This document shows, one piece after another, positions 27,410-36,402 of a DNA stretch of 64,000 nt. The stretch is from Muricoccus harenae. Its GTDB lineage: Bacteria; Pseudomonadota; Alphaproteobacteria; Acetobacterales; Acetobacteraceae. Below the pieces are notes generated by a model. It was not told where the DNA came from, did not search any database, and saw only the letters and a program-made list of their open reading frames with translations. Numbering within the stretch: the stretch's first letter is position 1; each line of letters begins with the position of its first letter. The stretch lies in the NCBI RefSeq assembly GCF_009848505.1, contig NZ_WWDL01000013.1:1-64000 (forward strand), read 5' to 3'. The translations under genes and the position numbers were made by a program.

Positions 27410-28894
27410 ATGACGATCGGCATCGAATTGGGGCGCACGAATACAGGCGCCGGCGGGATGATGGACCTGGAGGAGCTTCTCGCGACCCGCCTCCTAGTTC
27501 AGGGAAATTCGGGCAGCGGCAAGTCCCACCTTCTGCGCCGGCTGATGGAGCAATCCGCCCCCTGGGTGCAGCAGGCCGTGATCGACCCCGAGGGCGACTT
27601 CACCTCGCTCGCCGACCGCTTCGGCCATTTAGTGATCGATGCCGCCGCCCATGCCGAGGAAGCCATGGCCGCCGCCGGGGACCGCGTGCGTCGCCACCGC
27701 GTCTCGGTCGTGCTGAACCTTGAGGGGCTCGAGACCGACCGCCAGCTCCGCCACGCCGCCGCCTTCCTGGGCGGGCTGTTCGACGCCGAGCGCGACCACT
27801 GGACCCCGATGCTGGTGGTGGTGGACGAGGCGCAGCTTTTCGCCCCCGCAGCCGGTGGCGACACCACGGACGACGCGCGCCGCGCCTCGCTCTCTGCCAT
27901 GACGGACCTGATGTGCCGTGGCCGCAAGCGCGGGCTGGCTGGCATCATCGCGACGCAGCGCCTGGCAAAGCTGGCCAAGAACGTGGCGGCCGAGGCTTCG
28001 AACTTCCTGATGGGCCGCACCTTCCTCGATATCGACATGGCCCGCGCCGCCGACCTGCTAGGCATGGAACGGCGCCAGGCGGAGCAGTTCCGTGACCTCC
28101 AGCGCGGCCATTTCATCGGACTCGGCCCGGCCCTGTCCCGCCGCCCGCTGGCCATCCGCATCGGCGCGGTGGAGACGGAGAGTCGCGGTTCCGGACCGTC
28201 GCTGACCCCGCTGCCCCAGACGGCCCCGGAAGAAGCCCGCGAGCTGATCCTTGCGGCCCCCGGCCCGGTCGCGCCCCGCCCGGCGCGGCGCGCGCCGCCG
28301 GCGCCGCCGCAGGACATCCTGGCCCAGCTCGCACAGGCCTCCGCTAATGCGCGTCCCGCCACCACCCGCGTGGCCGAGCCGGAACCCTCGCCGGAGGAGG
28401 TGGCCGAGCGGGAGGCCCGGACCCGCGCCATCCTGCACGACATGCTGGCCGAGCCCGATGCCGCCTTCCGGCCCATCGGTGTGCTTTACCAGGACCTCCT
28501 GGTGCGCCTTCGCATCCATGCCGTGCCCGGCAAGCCGCCCGAACTGCCCTCCTTCCGCCGCATGCTCGCCGTGGCCCGCGCCGGCGTGCCGCCCGAGGCC
28601 GCGAACGACCCCGGCTGGCCCGAGGCCGCCGCCCGGGCCGACAGTCTTCCCGAGGACACGCAGGGCGTCTTCCTGCTTCTGGCCCATGCGGCGCGCCAGG
28701 GCCTGCCCTGTCCATCGGATGCGGCCATCGCGCGCGCCTATGGCAGCCGTTCCGCCGGCCGGGCGCGGCGCCTGCTGGGGTGGATTGAGGAACAGGGTCT
28801 GATCGTCACGCGCCCGGCGGCCGGCGGAAGGCGCGTGGTGGCGCTGGTCGGCCTGGCCTGGGAGACGGCGCCGGGCGATCCGGCCGCCGCCTAG
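27410..28894 (+). CDS. HerA/DUF87-type ATPase
   Basis: A 494-residue P-loop ATPase of the HerA/FtsK superfamily. The Walker A GNSGSGKS is at 32-39, followed by the QAVIDPEGDF segment (D-x-E/D typical of DUF87), Walker B MLVVVDEAQLF, a sensor-like ATQRLAKL, and the arginine-rich MCRGRKRG. After the ATPase core (to about residue 290) comes a proline linker and a C-terminal helical region with a winged-helix-like end (ARRLLGWIEEQGLIVTRP). The ATG at 27410 is preferred over an in-frame GTG at 27392. No nuclease such as NurA, and no SIR2 or other defence partner, is adjacent, so the role is unknown. Confidence 0.8.
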   Translation: MTIGIELGRTNTGAGGMMDLEELLATRLLVQGNSGSGKSHLLRRLMEQSAPWVQQAVIDPEGDFTSLADRFGHLVIDAAAHAEEAMAAAGDRVRRHRVSVVLNLEGLETDRQLRHAAAFLGGLFDAERDHWTPMLVVVDEAQLFAPAAGGDTTDDARRASLSAMTDLMCRGRKRGLAGIIATQRLAKLAKNVAAEASNFLMGRTFLDIDMARAADLLGMERRQAEQFRDLQRGHFIGLGPALSRRPLAIRIGAVETESRGSGPSLTPLPQTAPEEARELILAAPGPVAPRPARRAPPAPPQDILAQLAQASANARPATTRVAEPEPSPEEVAEREARTRAILHDMLAEPDAAFRPIGVLYQDLLVRLRIHAVPGKPPELPSFRRMLAVARAGVPPEAANDPGWPEAAARADSLPEDTQGVFLLLAHAARQGLPCPSDAAIARAYGSRSAGRARRLLGWIEEQGLIVTRPAAGGRRVVALVGLAWETAPGDPAAA

Positions 28895-28985
28895 CTGCGT
28901 GCGGCGCGAATGTGACTTGATGCGTGGGCGGAACGGAGGGATAGGCGGCCGCAACCTCCAAGCTGCCTCCAAAGGAAGCCACGCC

Positions 28986-29498
28986 GTGAAAGTGTCCGCG
29001 TTCACCCTGCTCGCTTGCGGCGGGCTGGCCGCCGCCTTCGCCATGCCCTGGCCTGCCGCCGCCCAGCAATACTGGCTTCCGAACGGCTCCGGCGGCACGA
29101 CCTTCAACAACCCTCAGGGCTCCATGCTCGGCACCGCCAATGAGCGGATGCTGCAGCAGCACATGTTCCGGCAGCAGCAGGGCCGCCCTCAGTCGCCAGC
29201 CCCGGATGGCGGCTCCCGGGGCCAGCAGACGGCTGCCGCATCCTCGGCGGATCCGTCCTTCAGGCTCGGCAACAACGGCAAGATCGCGATCCGCGAAATC
29301 TACGTGTCCGCCTCCTCGGAATCGAACTGGGGCGCCGATCATCTCGGCCAGAGCATCCTGCCGCCTGGCGGCAGCGTGATCCTCCGGCTGCCGCAGGGCC
29401 AATGCGTCAACGATGTCCGCGTGGTCTACGGAAACGGACAGGCGTCCGAGCGGCGGCAGGTCGATACATGCGCTATCACGGACATGCCTTTCCCCTGA
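28986..29498 (+). CDS. Secreted hypothetical protein (170 aa)
   Basis: A Sec signal peptide spans about residues 1-24 (hydrophobic AFTLLACGGLAAAFAM, cleavage near PAAAQ). A glutamine-rich middle (MLQQHMFRQQQG) precedes a conserved beta domain with IREIYVSASSESNWGADHLG and LPQGQCVNDVRVVYGNG, ending with a second cysteine that could pair with the first. This C-terminal pattern recurs in secreted proteins of Acetobacteraceae, without known function. A GTG start is chosen because AAAGGA precedes it and it gives a normal signal peptide. Confidence 0.65.
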   Translation: MKVSAFTLLACGGLAAAFAMPWPAAAQQYWLPNGSGGTTFNNPQGSMLGTANERMLQQHMFRQQQGRPQSPAPDGGSRGQQTAAASSADPSFRLGNNGKIAIREIYVSASSESNWGADHLGQSILPPGGSVILRLPQGQCVNDVRVVYGNGQASERRQVDTCAITDMPFP

Positions 29499-29590
29499 GC
29501 ACCGCCGCGCCAGGGCGGTCCTGCGGCGACGTGACTGGCGGCATTTCCCCGCATGCGGCATCCTGCTTGCAACGAAACGGGGAGCGTCCC

Positions 29591-30553
29591 ATGCGCATCA
29601 CACGCCGAGGGGCCGTCGCCGGCCTCGCCACCGCCTTCATCGCCCGCGGCGCATCCGCCCAGTCCAACACCATCACCCTCGTCGTGCCCACCGCGCCCGC
29701 GGGCACCACGGATTTCGCCGCGCGCCTCCTGGCTGAGCCACTCTCACGCCAACTCGGCCAGCCGGTGGTGGTGGAGAACAAGGCAGGCGCCAATGGCGCG
29801 CTCGGCACGCAGGATGTGGCGCGGGCGCGGCCCGACGGCACGCGGCTGCTGGTGCAGTATTCCGGCTATCATGTCGGCTCGCCCGCCATCGTGCCGAACA
29901 TCGGCTACGACGTGCGGAAGGACTTCGCGCCCGTCTCCCTGCTGCTGGACGCCCCGCAGGTGGTCTTCCTGCATCCTTCCGTGCCGGCGAACACGGTGCA
30001 GGAGCTGGTGGCCTATACCAAGGCCAATCCGGGCAAGATGAACTACGCCTCCTCCGGCACCGGCTCGCTCCAGCATCTGGGCACTGAACTTCTGAAGCTG
30101 CGTACCGGCACGGACATGACCCATGTGCCCTATCGAGGCACGGGCCCGGCGACGCAGGACCTTATCTCCGGCCGCGTTCAGATGATGATGACCACCCCGC
30201 CGCCGCTGATGCCCTTCGTGCGCGAGGGCAAGCTGAAGGCACTCGCCATCACCGCCGGCACCCGTCATCCCGCCCTGCCGGATGTGCCAACCCTGGCGGA
30301 ATCCGGCCTGCCGGATCTCGAGGTGGTCGGCTGGTTCGCCGTCTTTGCCCCCGCCGGCACGCCCGCGCCTGTGCTGAAGCGCCTGGTGGAGGCCTGCAAC
30401 GCCGTGGTGGACACACCCGACTTCCGCCGCCGCGCGGAGGAGCAGGGCGCCATCATCCGCATCATGCAGCCCGCCGAAATGCAGGCTCGTGTGCTTCGTG
30501 AACTGGATGAATGGACCCGCGTGGTGCGCGAGGCGAAGATTCAGCCGGATTGA
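29591..30553 (+). CDS. Bug-family (TTT) periplasmic solute receptor
   Basis: A 320-residue extracytoplasmic binding protein of the Bug/TctC family, the receptor component of tripartite tricarboxylate transporters. The signal peptide contains a twin-arginine-like start (ITRRGAVAG) and ends at GASAQ. Family marks are VVPTAPAGTTDFAARLL, VVVENKAGANGALG, MNYASSGTGSLQHLG, VPYRGTGPATQDL and PDVPTLAESGLP. GGGGAGCG before the ATG serves as ribosome site. No TctA/TctB membrane genes are near, so it is an orphan receptor, as is usual for this expanded family. The ligand is unknown. Confidence 0.9.
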   Translation: MRITRRGAVAGLATAFIARGASAQSNTITLVVPTAPAGTTDFAARLLAEPLSRQLGQPVVVENKAGANGALGTQDVARARPDGTRLLVQYSGYHVGSPAIVPNIGYDVRKDFAPVSLLLDAPQVVFLHPSVPANTVQELVAYTKANPGKMNYASSGTGSLQHLGTELLKLRTGTDMTHVPYRGTGPATQDLISGRVQMMMTTPPPLMPFVREGKLKALAITAGTRHPALPDVPTLAESGLPDLEVVGWFAVFAPAGTPAPVLKRLVEACNAVVDTPDFRRRAEEQGAIIRIMQPAEMQARVLRELDEWTRVVREAKIQPD

Positions 30554-30556
30554 GGT

Positions 30557-30573
30557 GAGGGGCCGCGCCCCTC
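30557..30573. terminator. Hairpin between convergent genes
   Basis: GAGGGGC and GCCCCTC form a perfect 7-bp stem with a CGC loop in the 22-base gap between the Bug receptor and the TauD-like gene, which face each other. There is no T-run; it may stop transcription from both sides. Confidence 0.4.
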
Positions 30574-30575
30574 CC

Positions 30576-31652
30576 TCACGCCGCCAGGGCGGAGCGCCCC
30601 GGGATAGCCCCGCCGCGCACCGCGCCAGGCGCGGTGGTGCCCCATTGCACGGCATGGCCCGCAGGCAGCGCCCGGCTGTTGGACGCGGAGAGCCAGATGC
30701 GCATCAGCACGCGGGACGTGCCCGAGGCGGCATCGTCCGCATAGGCCGTGCGCCCGTGATAGGTGACGTGCTGGTTCATCAGCTGGATCTGCCCGGCCTC
30801 GAAGGGCAGCTGCAGGCAAAGCTCGTCGGCGATCGCCGCCAGCGCGTCCATCGCCTCGACCTGCTCGGGCCGCAGTGGCGGCACGCCGGGTTCGGCATGG
30901 GCCATCTCGACATAGGTGCGCGAATACTGGCTGGTGAAGGCGCCCGTCGGCCCACGCGAGAAGACGGGCATGGTGAAGACGCGGTCGGAATGGCCCTCGC
31001 CCTCCTCGTCGGCGGGGCGCATGCGATGAAAGTCCTGGTACAGCACCTCCAGCAGGTCCGGGCGCCGCGCGGCAAGCGCGTCATGGATGGCCACGGTGGA
31101 GACGATGCGGCTTTCCCCGCCCGCGATGCCGTTGGAGGCGCAAAGCAGAGCCAGCACGTCGCATTTGTCCGTGTGGAAGCGTAGCGGACCGGTGGAGCGC
31201 GAGCGGGCGCGGGCGGAGGGCACGGCGCCTGTGGTATCCGGCCCGGTCACGGCCGCCCCGGTGCCGGTCTCGTCCCGCACTTCGGCCAGGATCTCGCCCT
31301 TGGTGTTCTGCGGCAACGGCGTGCCGAGATGGGCGCAGATCCCCCAGAACACGGCCTTCATGTCATCCGCGGAATAGCGCTCAGCCGGCAGGCCGGAAAT
31401 GCGGACAAGGCCGCGCCCTTCCTCCAACTCCTTCGAGACGGTCTCGAGCAGCGGCTGCACCGTCGGTAGCGGGAAGTCCGCTGCACGAATGCGGGGTAGG
31501 GGCAGCCCGCGCGCGCGGATGCCGGCCAACGCCGCGTCGATCTCGGCGATCGCGGGCGCTTCCAGGCGGAAGACCCAGCTCGGGTCGGAGGCGAGGTCGG
31601 CGCCGGTCCAGGCGGCGCGGCCGCCGATGGGCTTCAGGAGATCGGGCTGCAT
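30576..31652 (-). CDS. TauD/TfdA-family dioxygenase
   Basis: A 358-residue Fe(II)/2-oxoglutarate-type oxygenase. The iron ligands appear as HTD in LRFHTDKCDVLALL and the distal histidine in NQHVTYHGR; the 2-oxoglutarate arginine is likely the one in SRVLMRIWLS. The mid part FTSQYSRTYVEMA is characteristic of a TauD-related group lacking assigned substrates. The ATG at 31652 is chosen because upstream in-frame residues are not conserved in character. It lies between two Bug receptor genes and may act on a compound one of them binds. Confidence 0.82.
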   Translation of the reverse strand: MQPDLLKPIGGRAAWTGADLASDPSWVFRLEAPAIAEIDAALAGIRARGLPLPRIRAADFPLPTVQPLLETVSKELEEGRGLVRISGLPAERYSADDMKAVFWGICAHLGTPLPQNTKGEILAEVRDETGTGAAVTGPDTTGAVPSARARSRSTGPLRFHTDKCDVLALLCASNGIAGGESRIVSTVAIHDALAARRPDLLEVLYQDFHRMRPADEEGEGHSDRVFTMPVFSRGPTGAFTSQYSRTYVEMAHAEPGVPPLRPEQVEAMDALAAIADELCLQLPFEAGQIQLMNQHVTYHGRTAYADDAASGTSRVLMRIWLSASNSRALPAGHAVQWGTTAPGAVRGGAIPGRSALAA

Positions 31653-31819
31653 GGCGGGACGGTCGCGCGGCAGCGCCCCTCCGGTCAAGGCCGCTCGAAC
31701 TGCCGCTGGCATGGGGGGTGCATCCCTTGCATCGGCCCCGCATCCTCCCGCCCACGCATGGGCGCGGTTCGGCGGATGCGGCAGAGTGGCGCCCACCGCG
31801 CCCGAATCAAGGGATTCCC

Positions 31820-32803
31820 ATGTCCGACCTGCGCCGCCGCGACCTTGCCGCGCTCCTCACCCTTCCGGCCCTGGGCCTCGCCCGTCCCGCCCTGGCCCAG
31901 GGCGCCTGGCCGTCCAAGCCCATCCGCTTCATCATCCCCTGGCCGCCGGGCGGGCTGAACGACCTGATCGCGCGCGGCTACAACGACCAGGTCTCGCGCC
32001 GGCTTGGTGCCACCATCGTCAACGACTTCAAGGCGGGTGCGGGAGGGCGCATCGGTGTGGCGGAAATCGCGAGGTCGGCACCGGACGGCTACACGATCGG
32101 CATGGGCAATCTCGGGCCGCTGACCATCTTCCCGCATCTCTACAGGGAGATGCCCTATGATGCGCGCCGCGACCTCACTCCCGTCGCCATGTTCGCCGCA
32201 TCGCCGCTCGTGCTGGTGGTGAACAAGGATCTGCCGGTGAATAGCGTCGCGGATCTGATCGCTCTCGTGAAGTCGCGCCCGGGGAAGATGAACGCCGCCT
32301 CGGTCGGCGTCGGCACCGCGCAGCACCTGATCTTCGAGATGTTCAAGGAGCGAGACGGCGTCCAGATGGAGCACGTGCCCTACAAGGGCACCAATGAGTC
32401 CCTGCCGGCCATGCTGACCGGCGATGTGCACGCCATGTTCGACACGCTGCCGCTCATGCTGCCGCAGCTCAGGGCCGGCGCGATCAAGGCGCTCGCCGTC
32501 ACCACACCGCAGCGCCTGCCGCAGCTGCCCGACGTGCCGACCATGATCGAATCAGGCTATCCCGATGTGGATGTTGTCACCTGGTATGCCGTGATCACCC
32601 CCGTCGGCACGCCCCGCCCCATCATCGACCGGCTCTACGAGGCCTATACCGCGGCAGCCGGTACACCGGAGGTGAAGAAGCTGCTGGAGGAGCAGGGATT
32701 GATCTACCTGCCGAACACGCAGGGCCAATTCGCAGAGCGGATCGCGGCTGAGTCGGACCGCTGGGCCCGGATCATCCGCGAGCAGAAGATCAGCGTGCAG
32801 TAG
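31820..32803 (+). CDS. Bug-family (TTT) periplasmic solute receptor
   Basis: A 327-residue Bug/TctC receptor. The N-terminus (SDLRRRDLAALLTLPALG) is a signal with paired arginines, ending at PALAQ. Family marks are RFIIPWPPGGLNDLIARG, FKAGAGGRIG, GKMNAASVGVGTAQHL, VPYKGTNESLPAML and PDVPTMIESGYPDV. It is divergent from the TauD-like gene and only three bases separate its stop from the end of the convergent dehydrogenase gene. The ligand is unknown; the neighbouring 2-hydroxyacid dehydrogenase suggests a carboxylic acid. Confidence 0.9.
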   Translation: MSDLRRRDLAALLTLPALGLARPALAQGAWPSKPIRFIIPWPPGGLNDLIARGYNDQVSRRLGATIVNDFKAGAGGRIGVAEIARSAPDGYTIGMGNLGPLTIFPHLYREMPYDARRDLTPVAMFAASPLVLVVNKDLPVNSVADLIALVKSRPGKMNAASVGVGTAQHLIFEMFKERDGVQMEHVPYKGTNESLPAMLTGDVHAMFDTLPLMLPQLRAGAIKALAVTTPQRLPQLPDVPTMIESGYPDVDVVTWYAVITPVGTPRPIIDRLYEAYTAAAGTPEVKKLLEEQGLIYLPNTQGQFAERIAAESDRWARIIREQKISVQ

Positions 32804-32806
32804 TCT

Positions 32807-33805
32807 TCACCCCGGCGGCGGCACCTCGTTCGCCAGGAACTCCCCTCGCTCGAAGGCCGTGATGCTCTCGAGTGTGGTGGCGCAGATCGTCCCGAAGGCT
32901 TCCCGCGTGAAGAAGGCCTGGTGGCCGGTCAGCAACACGTTGGGAAAGGAGACGAGGCGCTGGATCAGATCGTCATCGATGATGTCGCTGGAACGGTCCT
33001 GAAAGAACAGCCCTGCCTCCTGCTCATAGACGTCGATCGCCAGCCCGCCGAGATGCCGGCTCTTCAACGCGGCGATCACCGCCTTCGTGTCCACCAGCCC
33101 ACCGCGGCTGGTATTGAGCAGCAGCAATCCCGGCTTGGCCTGCGCCAGGAAGGAGCCGTTCACGATGTGCCGGGTGGCCTGGGTCAGCGGGCAATGGAGG
33201 GTGATCACGTCACATTCTCGTGCCAGCACCTCGGCCGATACGTAGCGGCCGCCCAGCGTCTCGAATCCGGGGTGGGGCGCGACATCATGGCCCAGCAGCT
33301 GGCAGCCGAAGCCCGCCATGATCCGCGCGAAGACACGGCCGATCTTGCCCGTGCCGATCACGCCCACGGTGCGGCCATGCAGATCGAAGCCCATCAGCCC
33401 GTCCAGCTCGAAATTGCCGTTGCGCGTGCGCTCATAGGCCCGGTGGATGCGGCGGTTCAGCGCCAGCAGCAGGCCGACGGTGAACTCGGCCACGGAATGG
33501 GGTGAGTAATCCGCCACCCGCGTCACGCGGATGCCCAGCCGTGCGGCGGCGTGCAAGTCGATCTGGTTGAAGCCGGTGGAGCGCGTGGCGACCAGCCGCG
33601 TGCCGCCCGCGGCCAGCGTTTCGAGCACCGCCCCGTCCAGCTGGTCGTTGACGAAGATGCTGACGGCCGGATAGCCGCTGGCGAGCGCGACGGTCTCCGG
33701 TTCCAGCCGCGCCTCCTGGAAGGTCAACGCGTGGCCGTGCCCCACGTTCAACTCGCTGAGCATCGCGCGGTCGTAACGCTTGGCACTGAACACGGCGACC
33801 TTCAT
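32807..33805 (-). CDS. ldhA: D-2-hydroxyacid dehydrogenase (D-lactate dehydrogenase type)
   Basis: A 332-residue NAD-dependent enzyme that interconverts a 2-ketoacid and the D-2-hydroxyacid, most like fermentative D-lactate dehydrogenase. It starts MKVAVFSAKRYDR, has the NAD loop GVIGTGKIGRVFA, and the catalytic triad of arginine in LLNTSRGGLVD, glutamate in IDVYEQEAG and histidine in LTGHQAFFTREA. These match the LdhA subgroup better than phosphoglycerate dehydrogenases. The symbol is by similarity; physiological direction is unknown. Confidence 0.85.
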   Translation of the reverse strand: MKVAVFSAKRYDRAMLSELNVGHGHALTFQEARLEPETVALASGYPAVSIFVNDQLDGAVLETLAAGGTRLVATRSTGFNQIDLHAAARLGIRVTRVADYSPHSVAEFTVGLLLALNRRIHRAYERTRNGNFELDGLMGFDLHGRTVGVIGTGKIGRVFARIMAGFGCQLLGHDVAPHPGFETLGGRYVSAEVLARECDVITLHCPLTQATRHIVNGSFLAQAKPGLLLLNTSRGGLVDTKAVIAALKSRHLGGLAIDVYEQEAGLFFQDRSSDIIDDDLIQRLVSFPNVLLTGHQAFFTREAFGTICATTLESITAFERGEFLANEVPPPG

Positions 33806-33916
33806 CGGGCAGCTTCCTTCCAATGGCGAAGGCGAGGCCTATCACGCCCGGTGCGCATCGCCAGCGATATTGCGCGGCGACGGGGTGGCGGCCCGGACGG
33901 CAGGGGAGGACGGCGG

Positions 33917-34555
33917 GTGCCGCTGCTGACGAGAGACGATATCCGGCGCCAATCTCCTTTCGCCTGGGCCTGCCTGGCCCTGCTGGCCGCGGTGGCCTGC
34001 TGGCTCTGGACGATCGACAAGCACAATGCCGCCTTGGGCAGCGTCGCGGCGCTGGCTGGCTGTCTTGGGCTGATCCTGCCTCCGCGGGAGCGGATGGCGG
34101 TGCTGCCCTGGCGGCTTCGTGCCTTGCCACGGCGGCTGGATGCCACCGTCGTGCTGGCCACGCTGGTGGTGAGCCCTGGCTATGGCGTGAACTGGTTCTA
34201 CGGCGCGAACCCCTATGACGAGGTGGTGCATCTGCTGAACGGGGTGCTGGCCGGGCTGGTCTTCCTGGGGTTGCTCAAGGCGGACGGGCTGGACCGGCCG
34301 AAGGCGCGGCTGGTGCTGGCCGGCGCCGCATTCGGCGTCGCGCTTGGCATCGTATGGGAAGTCTTCGAATGGGCCACCCACCTCATCGGGGACTGGATGG
34401 ACACATGGACCGACGTGGCACTCACCGCCCTCGGCGCCACACTTGCCGCCGCCTTCGTCCGGACGCGTGAGCCGCTGCCGGCCGAGGACCAGGCGCCGGC
34501 GGTCGCCGCTGCGCCCCATGGCCCGACGCGGGCCGGTGAGGCGCCGGGCGACTGA
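33917..34555 (+). CDS. DUF2238 family membrane protein
   Basis: A 212-residue integral membrane protein with about six hydrophobic segments. The family marks are NPYDEVVHLLNGVLAG and GIVWEVFEWATHLIGDWMDTWTD, where conserved acidic and histidine residues lie within membrane helices. The C-terminal 40 residues are proline/alanine-rich. The GTG at 33917 is used because AGGGGAGGA lies about 8 bases upstream, and longer in-frame sequence would overlap the divergent dehydrogenase. It is followed after 5 bases by the EEP-family gene, so the two are probably co-transcribed. Function unknown. Confidence 0.72.
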   Translation: MPLLTRDDIRRQSPFAWACLALLAAVACWLWTIDKHNAALGSVAALAGCLGLILPPRERMAVLPWRLRALPRRLDATVVLATLVVSPGYGVNWFYGANPYDEVVHLLNGVLAGLVFLGLLKADGLDRPKARLVLAGAAFGVALGIVWEVFEWATHLIGDWMDTWTDVALTALGATLAAAFVRTREPLPAEDQAPAVAAAPHGPTRAGEAPGD

Positions 34556-34560
34556 GGAAG

Positions 34561-35280
34561 ATGCTGGTCGCCACCTACAACATTCATCGTGGCCGGGGAC
34601 CGGCCGGCCTGTTCCGCCCGGATCGCATTGCCCGGGTGATCGCCGAGACTGGCGCCGACCTGATCGCCCTGCAGGAGGCGCAGCATTACCTACGGCCTGG
34701 AAAGGACATGCTGGACGCGGGTTTGATCGAGCGTGAGGCGGGGCTGCGCCTGCTGCCACTGTCCGAGAGGCCCGGGGAGCAGGGCTGGCGCAGCAACCTC
34801 GTGCTTCTTCGGCGGGATGCCAGGGTGCTCCGCCCGGCAGTGGGTCTTCGCATCGCCGGATTGGAGCCGCGCGGCGCGATCCTGGCCGAGCTGGATCTCG
34901 GCTGGGGACCGTTCCGCCTCCTCGCCACGCATCTCAGCCTCGGGGCAGCGCGGAGGCGGGCGCAAGCGGCGGTGCTTCTGGAGGCCATGCAGACCGGACA
35001 AGGTGCCCGCCTGCCGACGCTGCTGCTCGGCGACCTCAATGAGTGGCGGCCTCATGGCTCGGCTCTCGCGGTGCTGGAGCCGGTCTTCGGCCGTGCCCAG
35101 GCCGTACCCAGCTTCCCGGCCTTCCAGCCCTTCCTGTGCCTGGACCGGATCTTGGGCCACCCGCGCGGACTGGTCCGTTCGGTAGAGGCGCATGACACGC
35201 CGCTGGCCCGCCGCGCTTCCGACCATCTGCCGCTGAAGGCGCAGATCGATACGGCAAGGCTGGGCGGCCAGGAGTGTTAG
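34561..35280 (+). CDS. Endonuclease/exonuclease/phosphatase (EEP) family protein
   Basis: A 239-residue member of the DNase I-like metal-dependent phosphohydrolase superfamily. It has VATYNIHRGRG (asparagine metal ligand), LIALQEAQ (glutamate ligand), ATHLSLG, LLLGDLNEW (D-x-N catalytic pair) and RRASDHLPLKA (final Asp-His). No signal peptide is visible, so it should be cytosolic. Relatives adjacent to membrane proteins are sometimes linked to lipid or phosphodiester metabolism, but the substrate here is not determinable. Confidence 0.85.
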   Translation: MLVATYNIHRGRGPAGLFRPDRIARVIAETGADLIALQEAQHYLRPGKDMLDAGLIEREAGLRLLPLSERPGEQGWRSNLVLLRRDARVLRPAVGLRIAGLEPRGAILAELDLGWGPFRLLATHLSLGAARRRAQAAVLLEAMQTGQGARLPTLLLGDLNEWRPHGSALAVLEPVFGRAQAVPSFPAFQPFLCLDRILGHPRGLVRSVEAHDTPLARRASDHLPLKAQIDTARLGGQEC

Positions 35281-35301
35281 CCCCCGGCCGCTCCTGCAAG
35301 A

Positions 35302-36324
35302 TCAGGCGATCTTGCGCTCGCTCGCCGGGGGCAGGAACCGCTCGGTGAACAATTCGGCAACCGGGCGGGGATTGGTCACGCCATAGGCCTCGGCATTCAC
35401 CCGGACCAACGTCTCCGCCCGTCCCATGTCGATGGAGCCGGTTCCGTTCGCACGCACATGCGGCGTCAGGATGGAGCGGTCGCGCGTCATCGCCCAGCGG
35501 CGCTTCTCCAGCGCCTCGTCGAAGAGCGCCTCGCGCTTCTTCAGCGCGGCCATCGCTGCATCGGGCTCCGCCAGGAGCAGCTTCAGCCCCTCGATCGAGG
35601 CCTTCACGAAGCCGGCGGCCTGCTGCTCGTTCCGCTCCAGCCATTCCTGCCGGACCATGATGGCGGAGCCGAAGATATCGAGCCCGTTCTCGGCATAGGG
35701 CCAGGACACGATGTCCTCCTCCTTCACGCCAAGGCCGAGGATGTTGAAATGGGTGGTGAACATGAAGCCCGTCACGGCATCCACCTGGCCCTGGGCCAGC
35801 ATGGTGTCGCGCAGATTCGCGGCCATGCTGGTCCAGCGCACGGCGGCAGGATCGAAGCCCTGCACCTTGGCGAAGGCCGGGAAGATCATCCGGCTCGCCT
35901 CGCCCTCCGGCGCGCCCAGGCGCTTGCCCACCACGCCCTTGGGCTCGGTGATGCCGGACTTGCGCAACGTGGTCAGCGCCGCGGCCGTGCGGTCCAGCAC
36001 CTGGTAGATGGAGACGAGGCGCTTTACGGGGTTCTCGGCGTTGAACTTCACCGCGGTGCTGACATCGGTGTAGCCGATGTCATAGGCGCCGGACGCGATC
36101 TTGATGGCTGTGTCGCCGGAGCCGAAGCCGCGGTCCATGCGCACGGCCAGGCCCTCGCGGCGGAATATCCCGCGGTCCTCGGCCAGGGCGAACATGCCGT
36201 GATTGCCCTGCAACGCCCAGTCCAGGACAAAGCGGATCGGCGCCTGGGCGGCCGCGGTGCGGATATGGGGAAGGGCCAGGCCGGCGGCACCAGCGGCCAG
36301 TAGGGTGCGGCGGGGAAGGTTCAT
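35302..36324 (-). CDS. ABC transporter substrate-binding protein (SsuA/NMT1-like)
   Basis: A 340-residue periplasmic receptor of the nitrate/sulphonate/taurine-type family. The signal has a Tat-like start (LPRRTLLAAGAAGLAL) ending TAAAQ. Mature landmarks are FVLDWALQGNHGMFALAEDRG, GSGDTAIKIASGAYDIGYTD and GQVDAVTGFMFTTHFNILG. The ATG at 36324 begins the signal peptide; upstream residues in frame are not signal-like. There is no permease or ATPase beside it, so its partners are elsewhere or it uses the similar transporter at 41.8-43.3 kb; that is speculative. A hairpin (GCAAGATC/GATCTTGC) overlaps its 3' end at 35296-35315. Confidence 0.85.
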   Translation of the reverse strand: MNLPRRTLLAAGAAGLALPHIRTAAAQAPIRFVLDWALQGNHGMFALAEDRGIFRREGLAVRMDRGFGSGDTAIKIASGAYDIGYTDVSTAVKFNAENPVKRLVSIYQVLDRTAAALTTLRKSGITEPKGVVGKRLGAPEGEASRMIFPAFAKVQGFDPAAVRWTSMAANLRDTMLAQGQVDAVTGFMFTTHFNILGLGVKEEDIVSWPYAENGLDIFGSAIMVRQEWLERNEQQAAGFVKASIEGLKLLLAEPDAAMAALKKREALFDEALEKRRWAMTRDRSILTPHVRANGTGSIDMGRAETLVRVNAEAYGVTNPRPVAELFTERFLPPASERKIA

Positions 36325-36402
36325 GACGGGCTGCTCCGGGTCACGCGTGCCGCCGGTGTGGCCCGGCGTGCGCCGCGCGTCCATGCAGGAATGGTGCCGC
36401 GA

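Noticed and set aside
27410-28894. HerA-based phage-defence system
   Set aside because: No SIR2, nuclease or other known HerA defence partner is adjacent, and neighbours are not defence genes.
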